Origin: Diplodia intermedia
Lineage: Eukaryota; Ascomycota; Dothideomycetes; Botryosphaeriales; Botryosphaeriaceae
Length of the DNA stretch: 64,000 nucleotides
NCBI GenBank assembly: GCA_021495925.1
Contig: JAKEKT010000047.1
Coordinates: 1-64,000, forward strand
Reading direction: 5' to 3'
The translations under genes were made by a program, and so were the position numbers. Position 1 is the stretch's first letter. The number at the start of each line of letters is the position of its first letter. Under the pieces are notes generated by a model. That model ran no database searches. It was given only the letters and a program-made list of their open reading frames with translations, and had not been told where the DNA came from. Positions 11,218 through 22,165 of the stretch are shown here, piece by piece.

Positions 11218-13023
11218 TCATGAAAGATCGGTAGGGATGACGTCTTTCCAGGTCAGATCGGAGAACAGAGGCTGGTCCACCTCACACACAGTCCCAGGCT
11301 CAGGCAATGTACCGTTCAAGAAGTAAGCTTGAACGGCGTTAACAGTACAAGCTGACGCTTGTGCGAGGGAAGCATGCTACAGCAATCGCGACGAGTCAGC
11401 CCAAGTCAAAAATGGAGGGAAGGAGAGACATACGCCGAAGCCGTTGTGCTTGAGCGCCACGGCACCTGGGAAGCTCTGGCTGGCATTGAGCGCAGAGACA
11501 AATGGCGTCACGGGATCGTACGTATTGCCGATGGTCAGGATGGGATGCCTTGTTTGGACGTCGAAGTCTCCCAGGTACCGCTCCTTGGCCGCCATCGGCC
11601 ACCTGGCGCACTGCATGACGGTGGAGGAAAACACATCGCCTCCGAGCCTACTCAACTCGTTTTGCTCGTCGATCGCCGGAAGCGTCTCCTCCATGCGAGA
11701 AGAGCGCGTTACTTTGTCGCCGCACAGGATGCCGTTTCTTGCTTCCGTCGACGTAACCGCAAGGTTCATATTGACCATGTCGGTCAAGTTCCCCGTCATC
11801 AGGTTGTTGATGAATTCGGCCAGCAGACCATAGTTTTGCGGAGTGTAGAGAGCTCCTGTCACAAATCCCTTTACGCCACTGTAGTCGATCGAGTAATCCG
11901 GCAGAGAAAGGGGGTGGTACTTGACATCTTCCAGCCACGCGTAGAACTCCTCCTCGACGCTCGAAGCGGTGGTGTTGGGATGGGCCAGTGCGCATCTGTC
12001 TCCTACTTTAAAGCAGGCTTCCAGGAAGGCAGAAAAAGTCCTGTCGGTAGATTCCCACATTTCAACGTCGCTGCGGGCGGTCAGTACGGTTGATTTGAGC
12101 CAGAGAAGCTGACATACTGATACTTCCAGTACTGATGAATATTGAGCACGCCATCTATAACGACTCTGTCAACCCTTTCGGGGAATATGGCAGCGACCGT
12201 CGCCCCCAGTGCAGAGCCGTAGGAGAAACCTGTCGATTGTCAGCGGAAGCCTGCATACTCGGGAAACCTGGAGCTGCTGCTCACCCCAAAACCTCAGCAG
12301 CCCATCCTCACCAAGAGCATCGACGACTGAGATCAAGTCTCTGGCAGTGTAAGCCGTCCCGATCACACCGCCAATGCTGGTAGCGTTGGGGTTGTTTTGA
12401 CAAGTATCGCCGTAGCTTTGGGCGATGGCCCACAGCTCGCCGAGTGCTACGTCGGAGGAATTCCCAGCGATGACGCGGTTGGTCAATTGCCAGATGGCTT
12501 TCTCGCTCTCATTGCGGAAGCATGAAAACAGGATTGTATCCACGGTACCTCTGTTGGGACGCTCGCCATCAGTACTCCTACAGGATTGTTTGCGTGTGCG
12601 CCATCTTACCTCGGGTCGAATGCTACGAGATCATGATATCCGCCGGTGTATCTGAGCAGTCGGTGTCAGGAAATGCTTGAGGGTAATGACCAGAATCGCC
12701 GACTTACGTGTTCAACTGTTCAGCAGCACTGCCCAATCCTTCACGGCCACCTGCTCCGGGGCCGCCGAAATTGAACAGAATGCTTCCCCCTGAAGGTGAT
12801 TTTGTGGCAGACACCTTCGCGAGTTTGAGCTCGGCGCGAGATAGTCCAAGGGGACAAAGAGGGAGCCGCAGAGAAGGGGCAAGGTCTCTTCCGCAAATCC
12901 ACATGGCCTCCACTGGATACCCTGACTATGATTCGTGGAAGTATACGGAGTCCGAGCCGCCGCGAAGCTGGCGGAAGCCTGGAGCAATAGTAACGGAAGA
13001 TGGTAAGAAATCTTAGACAACAT
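11218..13023 (-). pseudogene. Secreted TAP-like alpha/beta hydrolase with a one-base frameshift
   Basis: Six exons fit well: 13023-12708, 12651-12610, 12550-12285, 12229-12118, 12070-11434 and 11376-11218. The product has a signal peptide, FVPLDY, an oxyanion region NFGGPGAGG, VAFDPRG, the nucleophile elbow GFSYGSALG, the Asp segment IGNTYDPVTP and a TAP C-terminal domain with the catalytic His at GFG-HAS, ending LPEPGTVCE. This is the layout of fungal tripeptidyl-aminopeptidase-like exopeptidases. In exon 1 the frame breaks at about 12840: FVPLDY is in one frame and SRAELKLAKVSA in another, a net loss of one base with no splice signals nearby. All other splice sites and catalytic residues are intact, so this is either a very young pseudogene or a sequencing error. 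Confidence 0.8.
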
Positions 13024-14161
13024 GATGAAAGATGGAAAGGAGTGCTGATGCGATGAGTGCAGGGCAGGAATAATGGTCCGTCTTAAATATCGACTCTGTC
13101 ATTGTCAGACAACGCCATCGACGTGGAAAGCGAAGATGAACGCTGGCGATGTTCGCTCAACCAATTGCGAAATACGCGTACCGGCTCCTGCTAGCCCTTT
13201 TTGACGTTCAAGGCTCCAGTATGTCAGACTCCTGGCCCGTGACCCTTCCGTCCGCAGATACGCGTATATAAGCCACATCCTTCAAGTGAGCGACCAATCA
13301 GCAGCAACCCGATCGCCACTGCCAAGGATGACATTCACCGCCGCACCATCTACGCGAGGATTGACGAAGGCCTCCAGCGAGGCTTGGGAAAGTCTGCCTT
13401 GCGTGTGTTTCGCAGGGCGGACTCCCAGAAAGATCTTGTGTGACGGCTCGGGTCACGGATGGACGTCGGGTTACATCAAAGTGTGAAGCAACGGAGCTGA
13501 GTGTCGAAATCTGGCATCCAGCTACATCAACTCCCCTCGACTTGCATCGATTTGCTCTTTTCGTTGCAGTTTTACCGCCATACCAGCTTCCATCTGGTAC
13601 TCAGTTCCATAGTACATGGCCTTGCCCGGTGGCTATCGGAGTGACAGTACGCGGGAAGCTCTTTCGTAAGAACCAGTCAGGCATACTCCTTATCCTAAAG
13701 AACAGCCACATCCACCAAATAGGCTAGGCACACTCTGATGAGAGTTGATGGTCCATCAGGGAGGAGAAATTTTGGTTGAGTGTCCTTCGGCAAGCGGTCG
13801 AAAAGGAGATAGTCTTTGACCGAGGCGTGGGTTAAGCGGATGATTCGTGATGGTTCCTGGCCTTGATCTGTCGATCTGAAAGGTCTCCTTGATGAAGTAC
13901 CGGATGTCGCTCCTTATATCAGCACCATCGGCAGTAACTTCAAGTGCTATAGGTTTCCACTGAGAAACGCGTTCCCCGATGGCCTGATTTTCAACCCTGC
14001 GACTGTGCCTTCATATGAAAAACCCAGCCTTACGCCACCGCATATCAAGGCTACGGACTGCGAATTATCCACGTTGCATCTCATCCATCCACCCATCCAT
14101 CCATCTAAAGCAAGAAAAAGAAAAAAAAAAGTCTCCACACGCAGACGACAATAAAAAAAAA
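13024..14161. other. Intergenic region, nothing supported
   Basis: Upstream region of the hydrolase and 3' flank of the Zn2Cys6 regulator. A TATATAA string lies near 13265, and CCATC repeats and A-runs near 14090-14160. No open frame has family features. Confidence 0.55.
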
Positions 14162-16853
14162 TTACTGCATATGCCACAACCCAAAATCCTGCATCGGATC
14201 CGCCCACTCCGTCCCGGGCGGAAACGTAAACTGCAGCAGCTCTTCCTCGGTGGCAAACGGCTGCGGCAGCGACGGGGTGAAGGGGTCGAAACCGCCCTGC
14301 TGATCGGCGGCGACGGCCTGGCTATTGTCGATGGCGGCGGCGGCGGCGGAGGCGGAGGCGGTGTTGACGGTTGTGTTGACGGTCAACGCAGCATGGCGGC
14401 GAACATCGTCCATCGGACTCCCTCCACCACTATGACCACCACCACCAGCAACAGCGCTCCGACCCTGCCCACCCCCCACACCACCCGTCTCCACCCCCAC
14501 CCCCGCCTCTTCCACACCCCCACCCGACCGACAATCCAGCCGCTCAACATACTTGCCCACGACGGCCCACGGGCGGGACTCTGCGCCCTCGTGCAGGGCG
14601 ACGATGCGTCGCAGCGCCGCGACCGCGCGATCGCGCAACGCGGCGTCCCCGTCCCCGTCCCCGTTCCCGTCCCCGTTCCCGTCGTCGGGGGGAAACGGCC
14701 GCAGCTCGCGCAGCTCCGACAGGACGAGGAAGATGCACTGAAAGGCCGAGTGGGCCTCGAGGAACCACTTGAAGCCCTGCACGCCCGGGTCGGCCGTGAT
14801 GGCGTTGAGGTTCTCGAGGAGGGAGACGGACTCGTGGAGGACCTTCCGCCTCGCCTCGTCCGACATGACCTTCTTCCGGAAGTCCTTGGGCACGCCGCAC
14901 CAGAACGTCAGCCAGCACTTCCACTCCATGCTGCGCGACGTCATCAGGCACAGCTTCTGCAGCGCCGTCATGGGCTGATCGTCGTGCGCCGCGCGCTGCT
15001 CGAAGCGGAAGTACGACGAGATGCGCTCGCGCATGCCCTCCAGCAGCGTCGTAGTCTGGCGGTGGAACGCCTCGAAGTCGGCGACGAGTTCGTCCTGCCG
15101 CTGCTGCTGGTTCCGCCCCTCGTCCCGCCCTCCTTTGCCCGCCGCCGTCGCCATCCCCCTCCTCCGAAACAAGCCCTGCACCCCCGCCGCAATGCCCCTC
15201 GCGCAAGCGATCCACCTCGCCCTGCCGACCAAAAACGTCATCTCGGTGAACCTACCCTCGCCGCCCTCCGCCGTGCCGCAGCAGCAGCAGCAGCGGTCGT
15301 CCAGCAGGCCGGGGTGGCAGGCGGGCGACAGCTCCGCGTCGTCGACGTTCCTGGGCACGCGCGTCGCCAGCGCGTCGTCGGGCTGCTCGTCGACGGCGGA
15401 GCAGGCGACGACGCCCTTGAGCTCCGCCGCCCGCCACTCCAGGTAGCGCAGCTGGTGCCAGATGCGCCGCCGCTGCTCGACCGCGACCTCGTCGGGCACC
15501 GGCCGGAACAGGGTCGGCTCCCGGTGCAGCCCTTGGCTGATGGCGAGACGCGTCGCGACGCCGAGGAGCGGCCAGGTGCGGCCGATTGTTACGTCGCGGA
15601 GTTGGCAGCTCTGTGGGGAGGAGGAGTGTTAGAGGGAGGGAGGGAGGGAGGGAGGAAGGGATGAAGGAAAGGTGCCCGACTGACCAAAAGGAGGACGTAG
15701 GCCTGCAGCACCTCGAGGCTGGACGACGAGCAAAAGTCGGCGGCGAGCAGGGAGAGTTCGAGGCCCTTGCGGTAGGTGGCGGTCAGTCGGCGCTTGTCCT
15801 CGGCGTAGCCGCACGCGACGGCTTGGCTGTGGGCGGCGGCGTAGAAGATGGCGAAGGCGAGGGGCCGGAACTGCAGGAGCCCGTCGTGGTTGAGCTTCTC
15901 CTCGAGGCTGGGATGTGCATGGTTAGTGGGGGGGAGCGTTTTGTTGGAGGGACGGATGGGACTTACTGCTCCTCGGAGCCGTTCGTGGCCAGCCAACGTG
16001 GGTTCACGTATTCCCGGATGAACAGGGCGAAGCGCTTGTCGAGCGACGGCTTGTGCACCAGGCGCGTGATGGGGTCGACGTAGAGGTAGAAGATGCGCAG
16101 CAGGTCGTAGCAGGCGGGGGCGTCGGCGGGTAGGAACTGCGTGACATGGCCTGTTGGCACGGCGAAGACGTCCGGGGTTGATGGTTCCTTGTCGGTGCTC
16201 AGAATCTCGCGGATGTCCTGGAGCTGAGGTCAGGTCAGCATATTGTGCCCATGCTCGCCTCGCAAGTGCAGCCTCACCTCGGTGGCCAGCAAGGACCAGT
16301 GGTGAGAAGAGACAAACTGCGAGCCACCCTCGGCCACCAGCAGCGTCCCGTCATCGTCCTTTTCGGCCCTGATGGGCTCGGCAGACGAAGCGGCTGGAGA
16401 GGGCTGCTCGGGAGTAGCGCGCAAGCCCACGTGGCTGCTGCTTTGGCTCGCCTCGACGCGGGCAGCAGCGCCGGCGGTAGGCGGTCGTGACGACGATGCG
16501 TGGATGACGCGCTCGAGCAGGCTTTCCAGACGCTCGAGCCGGGTGTCGATGCCGTCGAGGTTGGGCGAGGGCCGGGGGAGCCGTCGGCGCTGCACGCCTG
16601 CCGCTGAGTGCTGCGAGGGCGTGCTGCGGTGCGTGTTGCGTGGGCGCGGAGTGGCGATGCCGAGTTGCCTGACGGAGCTCTCGTTGTAGAGGCAGGGGCG
16701 GCCTGCCGTCCGGCACGGCGAGCACACGGGATGGTGGCGGTCGCACTTGACCTTGCGGCGGCGGCAGGTGTCGCAGGAGGTGATGGCGCGCCGCCGTGTC
16801 CGCGGCGTCGTGGAGCCCGACGAGGAGCGCCAGACGGACGACAGCTCGTCCAT
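14162..16853 (-). CDS. Zn2Cys6 transcription factor with fungal_trans domain
   Basis: Four exons, 16853-16278, 16223-15967, 15907-15685 and 15610-14162, give 834 aa; each junction is GT-AG and keeps phase. Residues about 23-56 form the zinc cluster CDTCRRRKVKCDRHHPVC...C, followed by a coiled linker (DTRLERLESLLERV). The central region has the fungal-specific regulatory domain: YDLLRIFYLYVDPITRLVHKPSLDKRF, then ISQGLHRE and RRRIWHQLRYLEWR. The C-terminal third is Gly/Ala-rich with a CCCCC run and a GDGNGDG repeat (14650-14690), then a hydrophobic acidic tail that may activate transcription. The nuclear regulator role is secure; the regulon is unknown. It is about 11 kb from the polyketide locus, so a pathway-specific role is possible but unsupported. 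Confidence 0.88.
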
Positions 16854-17289
16854 TGCAGCTCACTTGTTAAGGCATCGAGTGGCAGGCCATCCGGGCCGTG
16901 GCGACCCTGCAGCAGCTCAAAATCGAGCCATCCGAGGCGCCCGATGTGGAGTCTGCCGAGGCTCCTTTGACGAAGACTTTTCTGCATAAGTGGTGGTGCA
17001 CGTGCGGCCACTACTTCCTGCACCTATCACCCCCCGAGCATTGGTAGCAGACTCCTATCTTGTATTCCACTGCAGATCGCTCTTGGCCTCTACAAGCCTC
17101 TATACTAGAAATTATCCCTACAAAGCGACGTACAGCCCGAGTTTAAATAGACCCATGGCGTTCTCAATCGGGCCGACCCGTCGCAGTAGGTACCCGGCGA
17201 ACTCTGGGCGGTGATTAGTATCCGGCCCTCAAAAGTCCTGGCCGGTCGACCGGCGCGATATTCCCTCTCCCACCCTCACCACCAACACC
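16854..17289. other. Intergenic region, nothing supported
   Basis: Promoter side of the Zn2Cys6 regulator and 3' flank of the fluoride exporter. No coding or structured element seen. Confidence 0.5.
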
Positions 17290-18918
17290 TCAAGTCCTAC
17301 ACGCAACCGCCTCGAACCCAACCGTCCACCTCACGCTCCCCATGACGACAACCAACGCCGCCACCCCGACCGCCAGGCTCACCGCCCCATACACATACGC
17401 ATGGCCGCGCCCCAGCGTCTTCAGCTCCAACACCCACGTGCTCACCGTCGTCAGACAGCCGCAGAAGCCATCCATGACCCCCTGCAGCACCTGACACCCG
17501 ACCACCCCTCTTCCACCCCCAGTATGCTGCAGATCGTAGCACATGCCCAGCACCACCGTCCCGCACCCGTTCGCCGCGAACGTCCCCGCCGGGAACCGCG
17601 CAACCCGCCCGTTCAGCCACGCCGCCAGCCGGAACCGCGCCACGCACCCCGCCGGCGCGAAGACGAGGGCGAACACCGCCTGCCCGCGCCACGCGCCGTG
17701 CGGCGGCCAGATGGCCATGAGCGCGGCGCCCAGCCACATCGGCCACGCGAGGACGGCGACGAGCGGGTCCAGCACGCTGCGAGTCGTCGTCGTCGTCGTC
17801 GCTCTGGTAGTGGCGCCGCCGCCGCTCTCCTTCTTCTTCTTCTTTTTCATGACGACGAACCGGGCGACGAGGCGCTCGCTGTACAGCGCTGCGTGCGCGC
17901 CGAAGCTCAGCGCCGCCAGGCCCGCGGCGACCTCGAGGATGAGGACGGCGAGCAGGGCCTCGACGCTGTAGCCGGCGTTGCGGGAGCGGGCGGGGGAGGA
18001 AGAGAGGGTCTCGGTTGACGATGACGATGTGGGCGCGGTGTTGAGGTCGTTGGACAGCGCGAGGAAGGCGTCGCGCATGAAGGACGAGAAGGTGGTCAAG
18101 GAGCCGCAGAAGCCGACGGTGAGGCCGATGTAGGCGGGGATGGTTTTCTTGATCGCCATGTGCTCTTTCTTTAGTTGTGCGGCGTGCTCGGCGTCGTTGT
18201 TGTTGGAGGGGGACGACGACGACGATGATGATGATGAGCCGTCGTGCCGCTTCTGCACTCGCTGCGTCGCCGGCGCCAGGGCTCGATGGAACAGCAGGCG
18301 GTCCTCGGCCAGGTAGCCCATGACCAGCGTGCCCGCGACGTTGGCCCAGATCTCGCCGAGCGCGACGGGCGCGCCCGGGTAGATGGTGATTGCTTGCAGG
18401 CCCAGCCGCGCGAGCGTGCCGAGCATGGAGAAGAAGACGAGGTAGGAGTGGATGTAGAGCGTGGGGAGCAGCGTCTTCGTGGCGGCGGCTGGTGATGTCC
18501 TCTTGCTGCCGCTGTGGGACTCTTCTCGCGCCCCTTCCAGGTCTGGGCTGCGGGGCGTGAAGTCGCCATCCTTGGCGGGCGATGGAGCGGATAGTTCGTC
18601 GAGATGAGCGGGTTCGGATGGCGGATGCGCTTGGCTTTGTCGTTGCTCGAGTGATGGTCCTTCTTCGCTGGCGGAGACGGGGTTGCACGCCTCGACTTCG
18701 CCCACGCCTTCTGTTCCTTGGAGTGTGGCCGCGCCCTCGACTGTGGTTTCCTCTCGAGGGAGGAGGGGTGGAGGATCCACTTCTTTAGCGGGTGACATAG
18801 GGAAGGTGTGACAGGATGCTTGGCGTGCTGATATTCTTAGATGCACGGCAGCGTGTTTGAGGAGAAACAAGCCTTCGCCACGCGCGTCAGTGGGTGGGCC
18901 TGAATCTTTAGCGTGCAT
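17290..18918 (-). CDS. FEX1: Two-domain fluoride exporter (CrcB/FEX type)
   Basis: A single-exon protein of 542 aa, or 502 aa if translation starts at the in-frame ATG at 18798 (MSPAKEV), which I find more likely because the first 40 residues look like leader sequence. After a hydrophilic N-terminus (about 110 aa) come two homologous CrcB repeats, as in eukaryotic FEX proteins: LGTLARLGLQAI, IWANVAGTLVMGY and GFCGSLTTFSSF in the first; VARFRLAAWLNGR, AANGCGTVVLG and GFCGCLTTVSTWV in the second. The paired Asn-Gly and Phe/Thr motifs line the F- pathway in this family. Loops hold a Ser/Asn-rich insert and a Lys/Thr-rich insert. The role is export of toxic fluoride across the plasma membrane. 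It is not linked to its neighbours. Confidence 0.88.
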   Translation of the reverse strand: MHAKDSGPPTDARGEGLFLLKHAAVHLRISARQASCHTFPMSPAKEVDPPPLLPREETTVEGAATLQGTEGVGEVEACNPVSASEEGPSLEQRQSQAHPPSEPAHLDELSAPSPAKDGDFTPRSPDLEGAREESHSGSKRTSPAAATKTLLPTLYIHSYLVFFSMLGTLARLGLQAITIYPGAPVALGEIWANVAGTLVMGYLAEDRLLFHRALAPATQRVQKRHDGSSSSSSSSSPSNNNDAEHAAQLKKEHMAIKKTIPAYIGLTVGFCGSLTTFSSFMRDAFLALSNDLNTAPTSSSSTETLSSSPARSRNAGYSVEALLAVLILEVAAGLAALSFGAHAALYSERLVARFVVMKKKKKKESGGGATTRATTTTTTRSVLDPLVAVLAWPMWLGAALMAIWPPHGAWRGQAVFALVFAPAGCVARFRLAAWLNGRVARFPAGTFAANGCGTVVLGMCYDLQHTGGGRGVVGCQVLQGVMDGFCGCLTTVSTWVLELKTLGRGHAYVYGAVSLAVGVAALVVVMGSVRWTVGFEAVACRT

Positions 18919-19473
18919 CTTGGCGTCGCTATGCCTGGGGTATGACTAAGCCAACTCATCCGTCGTCCGTCTCATCTCCACTGGTGAATTGTTCTTCCGG
19001 CACTGCACTTTAAACTAAGGGGCTCCTTTGGTCCTATCCCTCATCGTGGTCTCAATATAATTGAAAAGCTTGACTTTGTATTTTATTGGTGCAGCACTAC
19101 ATTGCCGGCCACCCACCCGGCGCAAAGTTGTTGTATATGAAATCGAAACCAGTCTTCCGCTGCTCACAACGACCTCATGGAAGGTGACAAGAATGTACAC
19201 TCCACTCTTGTATCCTGGTTATTGCTCTAACAGTTTACTAGGTGAAACCACCATTAAGCTACCAGCTGCTCTTTTGTCCCGTTGGCCCTGACCATTGACT
19301 ACCAAGACAATCACAGACAAGAACACATTCACGTCCAGCACTCAACAGGGGACCACAATGTGACTTCTATTGAACCATCTCATCTCTCTACAGAAACCTC
19401 GCTTCCCAGTCTCTCATAATCCCTCGCCTTACCCCAGAGATACTCACTCACTCACTCACTCACTCGGTCCTCT
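18919..19473. other. Intergenic region with short tandem repeat
   Basis: Upstream region of the fluoride exporter. It contains an ACTC/TCAC tetranucleotide repeat at about 19443-19465 and the string TATGACTAAGCCA at 18941-18953, which recurs at 35380-35392. No gene is supported. Confidence 0.5.
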
Positions 19474-19990
19474 CTAGTGATAACCCATCCAGCAGTTTGT
19501 CAGGCCTTCGTAGTCATAGCACTCGACATTCGAAGCGCCCTGGTTAATGGCGGCCTCGATACCTAAAGAGCAGGCATCATAGCAGCTCCTATCACGCCTT
19601 GTCTACCATCATCACCCTTCTCTCACATGCATGACTTACTTTGCACTGTTGTACGTGCTGAGGTGACCCTTGAACCACCCACGGCCTCCGCAGTCCTGTG
19701 CGAAACTCGATCAGTCGCGGTTTGGTGGCTCGCGTGTGCTTTGTTTTTCCTTACCATTCCCTTCCAGTTGATCACCGCCATTCACTCCGCAACTCAGCCA
19801 TGGAGCCCCAGCACTACTACCACAACCTCGCCCCGTACCTCCAGCTTCAGCAGCACCACCACAGTTAGACCCAATGGCATTACAACCGCCCGTAGCATTA
19901 CAAAAGCCCACAGTATAAATCCCCGGATCATTGCTATTACTTAGACCGAGGTGCCCGGCTGTGTGTCGTTGCTGCCTTGCGACAGTGGCC
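19474..19990 (-). CDS. Small cysteine-rich protein, 5' exons unresolved
   Basis: The 3' part is convincing. Exon 19695-19640 (DCGGRGWFKGHLSTYNSA) splices in phase across a GTAAGT...TAG intron to exon 19588-19474 (SCYDACSLG...VECYDYEG-LTNCWMGYH-stop). The last 55 residues hold five cysteines in the spacing of small fungal secreted proteins. Upstream, the frame at about 19965-19750 contains GIYTVGFCNATGGC and further cysteines and ends at a good donor (GTAAGG at 19751), but it does not join in phase with the exon at 19695, so the 5' structure and signal peptide remain unresolved. A short form starting MAVINWKGM does join in phase but lacks a signal peptide. The function is unknown; an effector-like or antimicrobial role would be speculation. 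Confidence 0.5.
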
Positions 19991-20198
19991 AATCAACGAT
20001 CATCCTTCGTTGTCAGGCCCACCGCTGTGCTGTCTATCTGCTTTGTCGCGTCACAAGAGATCTGCACTATCGCTGATGCCTAGCCATATCATCACGTCTC
20101 TTGTTACGTTCCCACGTATCTCCAAGTCTAATCCCCGCTCTTCTACTCACCCATCCTGAGCCGGTAACATCGATAAAAAGACTTCCAGAACGTTCAAA

Positions 20199-20514
20199 AT
20201 GCTAGTAAGTGGTGTCCGACTAGTCTGGGCTGAGCTTTCCAGCCCACTGGTGGCCTAATCCAAGGGCTTCTTGATCCAGCAAGCGACCAGGACGATCTGT
20301 CCAAGAAATGGTACCAATCCAAGCCGGAGGAGCTGAGGTTTGTTGGTCGCACTGTATGTATCGTCCATCCAAACTACGCCTGATTCCTCATTGACACGTT
20401 TTCCAGAGCGCGTTCCCGGCAAGTCTCTGCGCCAGCGTCTTCAGCTGGCCAGCGGCTGAGAAGAACTACACCATATGGCCGGTGCTCGCCTTGTGGTACG
20501 CGGTGCTGACTTAG
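20199..20514 (+). CDS. Candidate three-exon microgene, 74 aa
   Basis: Exons 20199-20204 (just ATG CTA), 20243-20353 and 20407-20514 join in phase 0 at both junctions, with GTAAGT and GTATGT donors and TTTCCAG/TTTTCCAG acceptors. The product starts MLPTGGLIQGLL, continues with a charged segment (DQDDLSKKWYQSKPEELRF) and ends in a hydrophobic, Trp-rich tail (SVFSWPAAEKNYTIWPVLAL). I do not recognise it. The three matching splice signals are the only evidence; a 6-base coding first exon is unusual. Confidence 0.35.
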
Positions 20515-20648
20515 GAAAGATTTCTTCGATATTCACCGCCATTGCTTCTTTTGCTCTGCTCTGCCATGGCCTTTCGGTATTCTTCGGATGCTCCGGCGCG
20601 GGAGTAGGCAAAGAGCTCGCCGTAGATTAATCTGTTTGTGATATACAT
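20511..20648 (-). CDS. Candidate small ORF, 45 aa
   Basis: An open frame on the opposite strand that overlaps the end of the plus-strand microgene by four bases (stop 20511-20513). Its composition (ELFAYSRAGASEEYRKAMAE) looks like an ordinary amphipathic cytosolic or mitochondrial peptide. No family recognised; it could be the last exon of an unseen gene or chance. Confidence 0.2.
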   Translation of the reverse strand: MYITNRLIYGELFAYSRAGASEEYRKAMAEQSKRSNGGEYRRNLS

Positions 20649-22165
20649 CCTCTTTCTCTATACAGTATCGTTTATCGAATCGAGAACATGGATGGATCCA
20701 AGCTTTGCTTGCATTCGAACAAACCCCGCCCCATGCGCCCTCAAGAACCGAGACACGAGAAATTTGGCCTCAGCGTCCGTAGTGGTCAAGATAAAGTACG
20801 AAGTAACGATCTTTGGCGAAGAGATAAGATGAGGCCCGGAATTGCATCAGTGTTTAAACTCTCTTCTCAAGTTTCAGAACTCGCAGACGAGTCAGTTATC
20901 GGATTTAGAACCAGCACTTTCCGGATGTCCTCGGGCGGCAAAGACCTTGGCGGAAGAGTTCGGATCGCTAATGCCATGTTCAAATGAAGGCATGATGAGA
21001 AATCAATATTCGAAGCTAACATGTAGCAAGGTGGGCAGATTTGGCTGGATCTGAGGTGGTGGTGGCTACTGCATTCGCCTCGGACAAACCAACTTCATCA
21101 AGTTAGGACTTGATCTTCATATCCGTTCCACCGGGAAGTGATACCATGCATGCTTCGCCGCACACCAGCAGTGCCCCACCCCCCACTTTGCGCCTTGCTT
21201 GCTGCGGAAATTTCCGACGACTCGGTGGTAAGTCCGGGAGTCTTGCTTGCCAAGGACCGCGCCGCAGCCCAGCAAAAAAGCCTCCACTTTACAGAGTTTC
21301 TCTCGATGGGCCCTGCGATAGCCATATTGCAGCATGCGGCATGCCTTCCTATAACGTCCTTGGCGCGCGTCAAGGCCTCGTGTTGTGCAAAATCGCGCTC
21401 TCGCTCCGGATGGGAAAGTGTCAACGGCGGGGAGTGGCGCTAGCTAGTCATTTTGCTCCGTGAAGCGCCATACCGTTTACCCAAACAACGGCCTCTCGTG
21501 TGTGTACTTAAGCCCCACTTGGCTCCGAAGCTGCCAAGTCCGGTTGTACTTGTCAGACCCTGATCGACGATGGTTTGGCGCGTGGTCTGCGGACCTGCGG
21601 AACCGCGCGGCAAGTTACACTTGGACCATCTGCCTTTGCCACGGTGTGCGCTGCATGGTGGACGGCGCTCAATTGCCACATCGGATCCGCGACCTGCAAG
21701 GACGTTAGCCGCATGCGATGCTGATCACCTCCCACTGACGCTGCCAATTGACTTGGAGCATGTCAAGCGCGCCTAATATTTTCCGCCTGTACGTTGCAGC
21801 GGAGGACGAACCCATTCGGGAAGACGCACTTTAGCCTTGTCCCAAGATGCAAGATAAGCGTCGTTGATGAGTGAACAGGGACACGTGGGAGAAACAAGCT
21901 ACTTTAGCCGAAAAGTCACCCATCGGCTTCACTGATGGCTCGAACAGCCGAGGCTGCTTCTGAAGATCCACACAAGCAGTAGCCCAACTAGTACTGATGG
22001 CGAGCATGCATCGAACCAATAAGCTAGTGGATTGAGCATCAGTAAAGACCGTCACTGAACATTCACTCCGAGATCGCCTCCAGCACCAATGGGCCAATCA
22101 GAACCCCCGCACGCCGCACTTACCCGGCATCCACCACTCCAACGACATGCCCTTCCTCGCCGCCC
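20649..22165. other. Intergenic region, nothing supported
   Basis: Open frames on both strands are short, mutually overlapping and without motifs. The 22081-22165 end may contain the last exon of SPT3 if its terminal GTGAGT donor is used. Confidence 0.5.
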
